Source of the DNA: JAWUWD01 sp034112085
Lineage (GTDB): Bacteria > Bacteroidota > Bacteroidia > Cytophagales > Cyclobacteriaceae
Length of the DNA: 18,235 bases
Assembly (NCBI GenBank): GCA_034112085.1
Contig: JAWUWD010000101.1
Coordinates: 1 to 18,235 of the forward strand
Direction of reading: 5' to 3'
Position 1 is the first letter of the stretch. Each line of letters begins with the position of its first letter. The position numbers and the translations under genes are program-made. The notes under the pieces are model-generated. The model did no database searches. It saw only the letters and a list, made by a program, of their open reading frames with translations, and was not told the DNA's origin. Positions 1-7,245 of the stretch are shown piece by piece.

Positions 1-1292
1 GTGTTCAATAACCATACATTTACTTCAGCATTTTGCATTTTCTTACTAAGCATCTCTGCATACTTAGTAGGGTGCAATGGCATGAATGGGGCGCCAAAGC
101 AAGCAGAAAATGCTGTTTGTGGTTCAGTAATGCCAGCTTCAGTACCAGCTACCTTAGCGGTATATCCAGAGATGAAATGGAAGGCAGCTTGACCAGGAGT
201 AAGCTTAGATATCGGAGGTAGTACTCCGTAAGCATCACAAGTCAAGAAGAATATATTTTTAGGATTTTTTCCTATTGAAGGTTCAGCGATATTATTGATA
301 TGATCAATTGGATAAGAAACACGCGTGTTCTCAGTGATCGACCCATCTTCATAATCCACTACATCACTATCGTCTTTGAAGACTATATTTTCAAGTAAAG
401 CACCTGGCTTTATCGCATTGAAAATATCTGGCTCTTTTTCAGCCGAGAGGTCTATTACTTTAGCGTAACATCCACCTTCGAAATTGAAAACTGTATTTTC
501 ATCTGACCAACCATGCTCATCATCACCGATCAATTGACGTTTAGGGTCAGCAGAAAGTGTAGTCTTACCAGTTCCCGATAGTCCAAAGAAAATGGCTGTA
601 TCACCTGCGTCACCCATGTTAGCTGAGCAGTGCATAGATAAAGTGTTCTTTTGATGAGGAAGGATGAAGTTAAGTGCCGAGAAAATTCCTTTTTTGATTT
701 CTCCTGTATATCCAGTTCCTCCGATTAGGGCAATTTTTTTAGAGAAGTTGAGGATGGCAAAGTTAGACTGTCTCGTGCCGTCTACCTCAGGATCTGCCAT
801 GAATCCAGGAGCATTTATCACTGTCCATTCAGGATCGAAAGAAGTAAGTTCTGATTCAGTTGGCCTTAAGAACATGTTGTAAACAAACATATTAGACCAT
901 GCATATTCATTCACTACTCTGATATTCATTTTATAGTTAGCGTCAGCACACGCATAAGCATCTCTAGCATATATTTCCTTACCAGAAAGGTATGCAGTTA
1001 CTTTATCGTATAGTTTATCAAATTTCGCGCTGTCAAATGGGATATTGATACCTCCCCACCATACAGCATCTTCAGTGACTTCATCTTTTACGATGAAACG
1101 ATCTTTAGGAGATCTACCAGTAAATTTTCCGGTGTTGACATTGATAGCGCCAGTACTATTTCGTTTGGCTTGGCCTTTATCAACGGATATTTGAGCAAGA
1201 ACATCTGCTGGTAAATTCCAATTTGTGGTGGCGTTTTTAATGCCCAATTCTTCTACAGAAGCATTTGCTGGATTGGTTCCAAGGTTTTGCAT
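1..1292 (-). CDS. pckA: Phosphoenolpyruvate carboxykinase (ATP), 3' end missing
   Basis: Converts oxaloacetate plus ATP to phosphoenolpyruvate, CO2 and ADP, the entry step of gluconeogenesis, in the cytoplasm. Translating the minus strand from ATG at 1292 gives 430 uninterrupted codons to the window edge; the family is about 530-540 residues, so roughly the last 100 residues lie outside. Visible motifs are the substrate-binding GRSPKDR (residues 59-65), the P-loop GLSGTGKTT with Lys243, and the kinase-2/metal motif GDDEHGW (256-262). These mark the ATP-dependent rather than the GTP-dependent class. The start is chosen because the N-terminus (MQNLGTNPANAS) precedes the conserved region at the usual distance and a Bacteroidota-type -7 element lies 46 bp upstream. 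It is divergent from the peptide transporter gene. The call is firm; only the C-terminus is unseen. Confidence 0.96.
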   Translation of the reverse strand, partial: MQNLGTNPANASVEELGIKNATTNWNLPADVLAQISVDKGQAKRNSTGAINVNTGKFTGRSPKDRFIVKDEVTEDAVWWGGINIPFDSAKFDKLYDKVTAYLSGKEIYARDAYACADANYKMNIRVVNEYAWSNMFVYNMFLRPTESELTSFDPEWTVINAPGFMADPEVDGTRQSNFAILNFSKKIALIGGTGYTGEIKKGIFSALNFILPHQKNTLSMHCSANMGDAGDTAIFFGLSGTGKTTLSADPKRQLIGDDEHGWSDENTVFNFEGGCYAKVIDLSAEKEPDIFNAIKPGALLENIVFKDDSDVVDYEDGSITENTRVSYPIDHINNIAEPSIGKNPKNIFFLTCDAYGVLPPISKLTPGQAAFHFISGYTAKVAGTEAGITEPQTAFSACFGAPFMPLHPTKYAEMLSKKMQNAEVNVWLLN

Positions 1293-1337
1293 AACTGTTA
1301 TTGTAGTTTGTGGTTTAATTCGATTGTTATATCGGTG

Positions 1338-1345
1338 CAAAAGTA
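1338..1345 (-). promoter_or_regulatory. Putative -7 promoter element of pckA
   Basis: On the minus strand this reads TACTTTTG, an exact match to the Bacteroidota -7 consensus TAnnTTTG, 46 bp before the pckA ATG. No convincing TTG/TTTG lies at the normal 18-22 bp spacing upstream (the nearest, near 1374, is too far), so only the -7 half is supported. Confidence 0.45.
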
Positions 1346-1509
1346 AAATAATAAATCTAAAAAATAGGGAAATCAACCATTTTAAGAGGGATAAAAGATT
1401 TAACATGCAATATCGGCATTGGGCGAATATTTTATTTGTTAATCTGCTATGAGCGTGGTAGATTGAAAGGATTTTTCAACCAATATTTTTAATCAAGTAA
1501 CAATTATTT

Positions 1510-3078
1510 ATGGCTTCACTTAGTATTAATGATCCGCGGCATGCAGCGAATGGGAAACAGTTTATGGGACATCCTGCTGGATTATACATCCTGTTTATGG
1601 TCGAATTATGGGAGCGGTTCAGTTATTATGGGATGCGTGCACTACTTACCTTGTTTTTGGCAGCACCATTGCTCGATATCAACCCTGGCTTTGGATGGGA
1701 TAACAATAATACACTAGCTTTTTATGGATGGTATACAATGCTGGTCTATTTAGCATCTATACCAGGAGGAGTATTGGCAGATAAATTCATCGGACAAAAG
1801 AAGGCAGTAATGATTGGTGGCCTGCTATTGTGTGCTGGTCACTTGATATTAGCCGTTAATACTGAATTGGCGTTTTTTGGAGGAATTGCACTTATCATTT
1901 TAGGAGTTGGTGGATTGAAGGCCAATATATCTACAATGGTAGGAGGATTATACAAGCAAGGAGATGATAGAAGAGAGAAAGGATTTTATCTTTTTTATAT
2001 AGGTATCAATGTTGGAGGATTTCTAGGCCCCTTGTTAGCGGGGTGGGCTGCTTATAAATATGGATGGCATTACGGATTTGGTTTGGCTGGAGTAGGAATG
2101 CTATTTGGACAAGCAGTTTTTATGTGGGGACAGAAATTTTTAGTGGGAGTTGGAGACAACCCGAAAGAGAATATTATTGAAGAGGGAGAAAAAGAAGGGG
2201 CATCACTGGGTGATCTATTTTCTAATCTTGTCAAAAGTAAAATGCAATTAGCCATTACTATTATGCTTGCACTCGTAAGCGTATTCTTAGCGTATTCTTA
2301 TGCAGAAGGAATAGAGACACATGCTTATGCTATTTTTGGAGTTTTTCTAGCAATAGTGGTTGGGATGTTAACGATGATTCACAAGGATGTCAATTCCGTT
2401 GAAAAAGATCGCTTTGTCGTGTTACTATTGTCATTTTTGATTGTGATTGTTTTCTGGGGAGCTTTTGAGCAAGCGGGAGGACTTATGAACTTATATGCTC
2501 AGCAAAAGACTGATAGGACATTTGGTTTCTTTGGATTAGCAGAAATACCAACGGCTTGGTTTCAGTCTGTTAACTCATTTTTTATTATGACCTTGGGAAC
2601 AGTGGTGGCTGCTTTTTGGTACTGGTGGAAGAAAATTGGTAAAGAATCTTCTTCTATATTCAAAATGGCGCTAGGGGTGGTTATTATGGGGCTGGGCTTT
2701 GTGTTTATGGCAGGAGCTTCTTTACAATATGAGAGCTTGGGTAGTTCAGCCATGTACTGGTTAGTATTTGCCTATTTGCTTCATACGATTGGAGAGCTAT
2801 GTGCTTCACCTGTCGCTATGTCCTTTATTACTAAAGTAGCTCCAGTGAAGTATGTGTCTATTATGATGGGCGTTTATTTTGCTGCGACAGGTCTGGGAAA
2901 CAAAGTTGCTGGATTGGTTGGGCAATATTCTGAAAAAGCAGGTGAATTGGAGATATTTATTGGACTTGTTATTTTTACAGCATTATTTGGCGGACTTGTG
3001 ATAGCGATACTGAAACCACTGAAACGCATGACCCATGGAGCTGAAGATGTTCAGTTGGAAGGCTCATCTGACTTATAA
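1510..3078 (+). CDS. POT/PTR family peptide:proton symporter (first of tandem pair)
   Basis: Inner-membrane proton-coupled uptake of di- and tripeptides (MFS superfamily, POT/PTR2 family) by family assignment. The 522-residue protein is hydrophobic throughout, with the segments expected for 12 helices plus the two extra helices typical of bacterial POTs. The first helix carries the proton-coupling ExxERF motif (ELWERFSYYG, Glu32, Glu35, Arg36). The TM4-5 region has GLKANIS and FYIGINVGG, matching the PTR2 signature, and a later helix has GEL with Glu429 before ASPVAMS. Two positions differ from the common form: KANIS instead of KPNIS, and SPVA instead of SPVG. Start ATG at 1510 gives an N-terminus collinear with the downstream paralogue (GHPxGL before the first helix). 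No clear TAnnTTTG promoter was found upstream. The family is certain; the exact substrate is not known. Confidence 0.93.
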   Translation: MASLSINDPRHAANGKQFMGHPAGLYILFMVELWERFSYYGMRALLTLFLAAPLLDINPGFGWDNNNTLAFYGWYTMLVYLASIPGGVLADKFIGQKKAVMIGGLLLCAGHLILAVNTELAFFGGIALIILGVGGLKANISTMVGGLYKQGDDRREKGFYLFYIGINVGGFLGPLLAGWAAYKYGWHYGFGLAGVGMLFGQAVFMWGQKFLVGVGDNPKENIIEEGEKEGASLGDLFSNLVKSKMQLAITIMLALVSVFLAYSYAEGIETHAYAIFGVFLAIVVGMLTMIHKDVNSVEKDRFVVLLLSFLIVIVFWGAFEQAGGLMNLYAQQKTDRTFGFFGLAEIPTAWFQSVNSFFIMTLGTVVAAFWYWWKKIGKESSSIFKMALGVVIMGLGFVFMAGASLQYESLGSSAMYWLVFAYLLHTIGELCASPVAMSFITKVAPVKYVSIMMGVYFAATGLGNKVAGLVGQYSEKAGELEIFIGLVIFTALFGGLVIAILKPLKRMTHGAEDVQLEGSSDL

Positions 3079-3089
3079 AATCATCAATT

Positions 3090-3117
3090 AAAGCACTTCA
3101 TTTAGAGGTGCTTTTTT
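3090..3117 (+). terminator. Intrinsic terminator between the two POT genes
   Basis: A ten-pair stem (AAAGCACTTC against GAGGTGCTTT, one T-G wobble) closes a five-base ATTTA loop and is followed by three more T. It begins 11 bp after the first POT stop codon. It should reduce or stop transcription into the second POT gene, whose start lies only 20 bp further on. Confidence 0.7.
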
Positions 3118-3136
3118 CATAACTAAATACAAAGAA

Positions 3137-4678
3137 TTGGATTCGAAAACATCATCAACTCAGCAGCAAGAATTTTTTGGACACCCCAAAGGACTATTTT
3201 ATTTATTCTTTGCTGAGCTATGGGAACGATTCAGTTTTTATGGTATGCGTGCCTTGCTTATGCTCTATATGGTTAAGGAACTGTTTGTTGCATTTGAAGA
3301 ACGCGATACCATAGCGCTTGGGATATACGCTTCTTACGGAACACTGGTGTATGCTACTCCTGCATTGGGAGGGATGTTGGCAGATAAATTACTTGGATTT
3401 AGAAGAGCGATTATGCTCGGAGGTGTATTCATGTCATTAGGACACTTTATACTAGCATTTGAGCATCCTATGTTCTTTTACGCAGGTTTAGCATTAATAA
3501 TAATTGGTAACGGTTTGTTTAAACCAAACATATCTTCTTTTGTTGGAACACTTTATGAACAAGGTGATCCACGTAGGGATTCTGGTTTCACTATTTTCTA
3601 TATGGGAATCAATGTAGGAGCTGGAGTAGCTCCACTGCTGTGTGGTTGGTTAGGAGTTACTTATGGCTGGCACTACGGGTTTGGTATCGCTGGATTTGGT
3701 ATGTTATTAGGTCTTCTAGTTTTTTGGAAGGGTCTGCAGGAGAATATTTTTGGTGACCATGGAATGCCGCCAGCAGCAGAAGCGCTTGATGAAAAGAAGT
3801 TTGGAGTTAAAGTAAAGTACCTTGTTCCGTTTGTCGCTGTATTGTTCGTGCCAGTTATTGCATACTTTCTCCAATTCGGAGATTTCGTGTTTGATATGTT
3901 TGGAACCGTTTTTTTCGAAGGAACTATAGTCTCTTTTATCTTCAATATTATTGTATTGGGGATAGCGGGTTACCTTATCTGGATCATGGCACAAGTGTCG
4001 ATGGCAGAGCGTAAGAAGTTGGTAGTTATTATTTTCTTAACTACCATGATGACTATATTTTGGGCTTTTTATGAGCTTTCGGGAAGCTTAATCACTTTGT
4101 ACGCTGACAGAAATGTGAATCTTGTCATGTTTACGGCAGCCGGGACAAATGCCCTTACTGGCTTATTTGTAATAACGCTGGCATTACCATTCTCAGCGCT
4201 TTGGTTGTACTTGTCTAAAGTTAAAAGGAATCCTAGAACACCATATAAGTTCGCCTTTGGATTAGCTTCCATTGGTGTTGGATTTATTCTACTCTCACTT
4301 AGTGGTCAATTTGCTGATAGTGTGGGTCGAGTACCATTCATTTTCTTGTTAGCTGGATATTTCATGTTTGTCGTTGGAGAACTCAATATGTCACCCGTAG
4401 GACTTTCTAAGATTACGGAGTTATCTCCTAAGAAATTTGTAGGGTTTATGATGGGGATCTGGTTCTTAGCATCCGCTTATGCTTTCAATTTAGGAGGTCT
4501 TATAGGGCGTAAAATGGCGATTGGTGGCAAAGCAGATGGTGCTGATGTTTCTGGTTTTGATTCGTTAAGTGTCTACACCTCTGGATTCGAAAACATAGCT
4601 TATGTGGCTTTTGGCGCAGCTCTATTCGCCCTAATTCTATCTCCAATCATGAAAAAGTGGATGGCTGAAATACACTAA
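3137..4678 (+). CDS. POT/PTR family peptide:proton symporter (second of tandem pair), TTG start
   Basis: Paralogue of the upstream transporter, 513 residues, with the same predicted role in di-/tripeptide uptake with protons at the inner membrane. The ExxERF motif is present (ELWERFSFYG; Glu27, Glu30, Arg31), followed by GLFKPNIS, the PTR2 signature around FYMGINVGAG, and GEL with Glu415 before NMSPVGLS. These agree with the family consensus better than those of the first copy. A polar stretch around residues 195-215 precedes the two extra bacterial-POT helices. The start is unusual: an in-frame stop lies at 3089, no ATG occurs between it and residue 37, and using that ATG would delete the ExxERF helix, so TTG at 3137 (preceded by AAAGAA) is the best start. 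It follows the first copy by 58 bp with a terminator-like hairpin between, so it may depend on read-through. Confidence 0.92.
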   Translation: MDSKTSSTQQQEFFGHPKGLFYLFFAELWERFSFYGMRALLMLYMVKELFVAFEERDTIALGIYASYGTLVYATPALGGMLADKLLGFRRAIMLGGVFMSLGHFILAFEHPMFFYAGLALIIIGNGLFKPNISSFVGTLYEQGDPRRDSGFTIFYMGINVGAGVAPLLCGWLGVTYGWHYGFGIAGFGMLLGLLVFWKGLQENIFGDHGMPPAAEALDEKKFGVKVKYLVPFVAVLFVPVIAYFLQFGDFVFDMFGTVFFEGTIVSFIFNIIVLGIAGYLIWIMAQVSMAERKKLVVIIFLTTMMTIFWAFYELSGSLITLYADRNVNLVMFTAAGTNALTGLFVITLALPFSALWLYLSKVKRNPRTPYKFAFGLASIGVGFILLSLSGQFADSVGRVPFIFLLAGYFMFVVGELNMSPVGLSKITELSPKKFVGFMMGIWFLASAYAFNLGGLIGRKMAIGGKADGADVSGFDSLSVYTSGFENIAYVAFGAALFALILSPIMKKWMAEIH

Positions 4679-4710
4679 ACTTATTTAAATTGAAGTGGAG
4701 ATATATAGCG

Positions 4711-4741
4711 TTGACTTCATTTTAATTATTTATTATATTTG
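4711..4741 (+). promoter_or_regulatory. Bacteroidota-type promoter of the siaB-siaC-like pair
   Basis: TTG at 4711-4713, a 20-bp spacer and TATATTTG at 4734-4741 match the Bacteroidota -33/-7 promoter (TAnnTTTG exact). Transcription would begin near 4748, leaving a leader of about 16 bases before the ATG at 4764. The signalling pair is therefore probably transcribed independently of the POT genes. Confidence 0.65.
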
Positions 4742-4763
4742 AGATCAGAGAGTTCTGAAGCAT

Positions 4764-5315
4764 ATGACAACTAATCACACCATATCCGACATTCTTGAAC
4801 AGCAAGGATTGTTTCCCGAATCACCTTTGGTGTTTTATCAGGGAGGATTTGAATTGTCAACGGTCGATAAACTATTAGCTGAAATTGAGGTACTATCACT
4901 TAATGAAAAATTTGTAAATAGATTAAAGAAAAAAGTATTTAGAGTGGGTGTTGAAGTCCTCCAAAATCTATTTCACTATTTCGATAACAATGAACTTACA
5001 GAAGAATACAGAGAAGGACTCTTCTCAGTGTACGAGGAGGATGGAGCTGTAACCATGATTTCTGGAAATTTTATTAAAAATTCTCAAACTAGGAGTGTAG
5101 CTTCCAGGATTGATATGATCAATGACCTTTCACTGGATAAGCAGAAGATGTTGTACAGAGGTGTGCTGGATATATCCAGCACGTCTGACGGAGGCGGAGG
5201 AGGACTCGGGTTTATCGATATCGCGAGGAAGTCAGAAAATCAACTAGATTATAAATTCATAAAAATAGATACTGCCTATTCTTTTTTTGTTCTAAAAATT
5301 AAAATCAATGGATAA
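4764..5315 (+). CDS. SiaB-like protein kinase (DUF6272 family)
   Basis: 183-residue protein resembling SiaB, the GHKL-fold kinase that in Pseudomonas phosphorylates the small protein SiaC. Visible support is an N-box-like segment (EVLQNLFHYF, Glu64 and Asn68), which in GHKL ATPases binds Mg-ATP, and a glycine-rich G-box-like run of five glycines followed by LGFIDIARKS (residues 143-157). There is no signal peptide or membrane segment, so it is cytoplasmic. Strong support comes from the neighbour: the next gene, overlapping by 8 bp, encodes the DUF1987/SiaC substrate family. A Bacteroidota promoter lies directly upstream. The usual SiaA phosphatase and SiaD diguanylate cyclase are absent from the flanks, so the output cannot be named. 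An anti-sigma/SpoIIAB-like kinase would be a related alternative. Family assignment is from motif pattern and context, without an alignment. Confidence 0.82.
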   Translation: MTTNHTISDILEQQGLFPESPLVFYQGGFELSTVDKLLAEIEVLSLNEKFVNRLKKKVFRVGVEVLQNLFHYFDNNELTEEYREGLFSVYEEDGAVTMISGNFIKNSQTRSVASRIDMINDLSLDKQKMLYRGVLDISSTSDGGGGGLGFIDIARKSENQLDYKFIKIDTAYSFFVLKIKING

Positions 5316-5682
5316 TTATACATTAATACCTTCACCAAAGACTCCTAGAATCAATTTCAAAGAGGGGGGAAGCTTAGAAATATCAGGAAGATCAATTCCT
5401 GAGAACTCTGTTGATTTTTACCAGCCTGTCTTAGATTGGGTGGAGGCGTATACCCGCCAACCTGCAGCGGAGACAAACTTAGTCGTGAAATTAGAGTATT
5501 TCAATACCAGTACCTCCAAATGTCTCATTGAGATGTTTAGGAAGCTAGAAACGATTGCAGATCAATCTGCAGTGAAGATTCAATGGCATTATGAAGAAGA
5601 GGATGAGGATATGATGGAATCTGGTAAAGATTTTCAGCATATATTGAAAATTCCACTGGAACTAATAGAAAGTGAATTGTAA
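5308..5682 (+). CDS. SiaC-like regulatory phosphoprotein (DUF1987)
   Basis: 124-residue DUF1987 protein, the family of SiaC. In Pseudomonas, SiaC phosphorylated by SiaB is inactive, while unphosphorylated SiaC activates the diguanylate cyclase SiaD. Family hallmarks seen here: an N-terminal TPRINF segment, GRSIPENSVDFYQPVLDWV (residues 27-45), and YFNTSTSKCLIEMF (64-77), which holds the expected phospho-acceptor Thr67 in the NTS motif. An acidic stretch (EEEDEDMME) and a hydrophobic tail end the protein. Its ATG lies inside the end of the kinase gene (8-bp overlap), so the two are probably translationally coupled and made in fixed ratio. TAA is followed at once by a second TAA and then by the shared terminator. 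The target partner in this organism is unknown because no cyclase gene is adjacent. Confidence 0.87.
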   Translation: MDNYTLIPSPKTPRINFKEGGSLEISGRSIPENSVDFYQPVLDWVEAYTRQPAAETNLVVKLEYFNTSTSKCLIEMFRKLETIADQSAVKIQWHYEEEDEDMMESGKDFQHILKIPLELIESEL

Positions 5683-5683
5683 T

Positions 5684-5713
5684 AAAAAAGGGCTTCATTT
5701 GAAGCCCTTTTTT
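5684..5713. terminator. Bidirectional intrinsic terminator
   Basis: A perfect 13-pair stem (AAAAAAGGGCTTC and its complement GAAGCCCTTTTTT) around an ATTT loop. The A-run on one side and T-run on the other let it work in both directions. It starts 2 bp after the SiaC-like stop and lies 60 bp beyond the gap stop on the opposite strand, so it can end both convergent transcripts. Confidence 0.88.
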
Positions 5714-5772
5714 ATTTGTGAGTAATCCGTCCTAATAATGCATGAGATTAATTAAACCATCATGTTGATGGT

Positions 5773-6759
5773 TTATCCAATTTTAACGATTAAGTCAGCC
5801 GCTCTACTAGAGTAACCAGCTTCGTTGTCATACCATCCTACTACTTTTACCAATGTACCACTGGCTGAAGTCAATCCTGAGTCAAACACACATGAGTGAG
5901 GATTTCCTACAATATCAATAGACACAATAGGGTCAGTTGTGTATTCAAGTATGCCTTTCATTGGTCCTTCAGAAGCTGCCTTCATAGCGGCATTGATTTG
6001 CTCGGCAGTAGCTTCCTTCTTAAGAACAACAGTAAAGTCAGTCAATGATCCATCAGGAATAGGCACTCTCATGGCGATACCATCAAGTTTGCCAGCGAGG
6101 TGAGGCAATACCAAGCCCACGGCTTTCGCAGCGCCAGTTGAAGTTGGGATGATAGAGTAAGCTGCTGCTCTAGCTCTTCTCAAATCTTTGTGAGGGGCAT
6201 CTTGTAACTTCTGATCAGAAGTATACGCATGTACCGTAGTGATATATCCTTTTTCTATGCCAAAAGCATCATCGAGTACTTTGGCCATAGGAGCAAGACA
6301 GTTAGTCGTGCAAGAAGCATTCGACAAGATGGTTTCCTCACCAGTCATAGAGTCTTCATTCACCCCTAGTACTACTGTAGGGATCCCGCTCTTAGCAGGA
6401 GCAGAGATGACTACTTTCCTAGCGCCCGCAGTGATGTGCTTGCCAGCACTCTCAGCATCCAAAAAGAATCCAGTAGATTCTAAGACAACATCCACGCCTA
6501 GTTCACCCCAAGGTAAGTTTTGAGGATCTCTTTCAGCATATATTTTTATTTTTTTACCATTGACTACGATACCATCTGCCTCAGCAGTAACGGTACCGTT
6601 GAATCTTCCATGCACAGAATCATACTTTAGCAAGTGAGCCAAGGTATGAGTGTCCGTAAGGTCATTGATTGCTGCGATTTCTACGCCTGGCTTTTCAAGT
6701 AAGGCTTTGAAAGATAACCGACCAATTCGGCCAAAACCATTGATAGCAACTTTAGTCAT
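5773..6759 (-). CDS. gap: Type I glyceraldehyde-3-phosphate dehydrogenase
   Basis: Oxidises glyceraldehyde 3-phosphate with NAD+ and phosphate to 1,3-bisphosphoglycerate, and runs in reverse in gluconeogenesis; cytoplasmic homotetramer. From ATG at 6759 the protein has 328 residues, near the usual length of about 330. The Rossmann motif NGFGRIGR is at residues 7-14. Asp33 in INDLTD favours NAD+ over NADP+. The catalytic Cys150 lies in SNASCTTNCLAP and His177 in TTVHAYTSDQ. The C-terminal WYDNEAGYS motif is intact. The reading frame continues upstream to a possible start at 6825, but the 22 extra residues are unlike the family and run through the promoter, so the start is set at MTKVAINGFG. 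It converges with the SiaB/SiaC pair and diverges from tRNA-Glu. A nine-pair hairpin covers its stop codon. Confidence 0.98.
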   Translation of the reverse strand: MTKVAINGFGRIGRLSFKALLEKPGVEIAAINDLTDTHTLAHLLKYDSVHGRFNGTVTAEADGIVVNGKKIKIYAERDPQNLPWGELGVDVVLESTGFFLDAESAGKHITAGARKVVISAPAKSGIPTVVLGVNEDSMTGEETILSNASCTTNCLAPMAKVLDDAFGIEKGYITTVHAYTSDQKLQDAPHKDLRRARAAAYSIIPTSTGAAKAVGLVLPHLAGKLDGIAMRVPIPDGSLTDFTVVLKKEATAEQINAAMKAASEGPMKGILEYTTDPIVSIDIVGNPHSCVFDSGLTSASGTLVKVVGWYDNEAGYSSRAADLIVKIG

Positions 6760-6794
6760 TATATGTGTGATTAAGGTTTGTGATTTATTTGGGG

Positions 6795-6825
6795 CAAAAT
6801 TACAAGGAGTAGATTCTAAAACCAA
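6795..6825 (-). promoter_or_regulatory. Bacteroidota-type promoter of gap
   Basis: On the minus strand TTG (6825-6823), a 20-bp spacer and TAATTTTG (6802-6795) match the -33/-7 consensus. The -7 element is 35 bp before the chosen ATG at 6759. This supports that start over the upstream one, which would lie inside the promoter. Confidence 0.65.
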
Positions 6826-6869
6826 TTTATTATAAAGTATTCATTTGATAAGTTTTTTTGTCTTTTGGT

Positions 6870-6900
6870 TTTGAAAATCAAAAATGACCTTTTATATTTG
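6870..6900 (+). promoter_or_regulatory. Bacteroidota-type promoter of tRNA-Glu
   Basis: TTTG at 6870-6873, a 19-bp spacer and TATATTTG at 6893-6900 form a near-ideal -33/-7 pair. The -7 element ends 17 bp before the mature tRNA 5' end, leaving a short leader of about 10 bases for RNase P to remove. It is back to back with the gap promoter. Confidence 0.72.
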
Positions 6901-6917
6901 CATCGCGATTGAGGAAT

Positions 6918-6992
6918 GGCCCGTTCGGCTAGGGGTTAGGACACCGGGTTTTCATCTCGGCAACAGGGGTTCGATTCCCCTACGGGCTACCA
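6918..6992 (+). tRNA. tRNA-Glu (anticodon TTC)
   Basis: 75-nt cloverleaf with encoded CCA. The acceptor arm is GGCCCGT/ACGGGCT (first pair G-T), the anticodon arm CCGGG/CTCGG closes loop TTTTCAT with TTC at 6951-6953, the variable loop has four bases, and the T arm is AGGGG/CCCCT with loop TTCGATT. The discriminator is A6989 followed by CCA. The D arm GGCT/GGAC contains a G11-A24 mismatch where U11-A24 is normal for this tRNA. The gene has its own promoter and terminator, so it is a single-gene transcription unit. Confidence 0.97.
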
Positions 6993-7023
6993 AAGGACTT
7001 CAAGAAATTGAAGTCCTTTTTTT
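6992..7023 (+). terminator. Terminator of tRNA-Glu
   Basis: A perfect 12-pair stem (AAAGGACTTCAA and complement) with a GAAA tetraloop, followed by a T-run to 7023. It begins at the last base of the tRNA CCA end. The A-run on the 5' side could let it also act on leftward transcripts. Confidence 0.88.
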
Positions 7024-7183
7024 ATGTCCAATACATTGTTACTATTCACTTGTTTCCCAGATATAGTACTTTCACTATGACCATTTTAGATAAATCATTC
7101 TCATTTTGAGACATTTCTGTGTTAACTCTATGTTTAACTTAACATTACTAATATGTTAATAGAATAATATATAGGGTGTTTGC

Positions 7184-7214
7184 TTGGGTGATTTGAAAAT
7201 TGGTTTTATTTTTG
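7184..7214 (+). promoter_or_regulatory. Bacteroidota-type promoter of the giant surface-protein gene
   Basis: TTG at 7184-7186, a 20-bp spacer and TATTTTTG at 7207-7214 match the -33/-7 consensus. Transcription would begin near 7221, about 25 bases before ATG 7246. Upstream, 7120-7160 is AT-rich with several GTTAA/TTAAC copies, including the inverted pair TTAACAT (7139-7145) and ATGTTAA (7153-7159), a possible but unproven regulator site. Confidence 0.62.
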
Positions 7215-7245
7215 TCAGTCTGTTTGGTAATCAAAATATTGTAAT

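Noticed and set aside
1463..1479. TTGAAA/TTTCAA inverted repeat upstream of the first POT gene as an operator
   Set aside because: Six-base AT-rich arms are expected by chance in such DNA, and no promoter was found to place it against.
4691..4719. Possible terminator hairpin after the second POT gene (TGAAGT/ACTTCA)
   Set aside because: The stem is only six pairs with a 17-base loop, and it overlaps the -33 element of the next promoter.
6760..6825. Upstream start giving a 22-residue N-terminal extension of gap
   Set aside because: The extra residues do not resemble GAPDH and the region contains the -7 promoter element; MTKVAINGFG at 6759 is the normal N-terminus.
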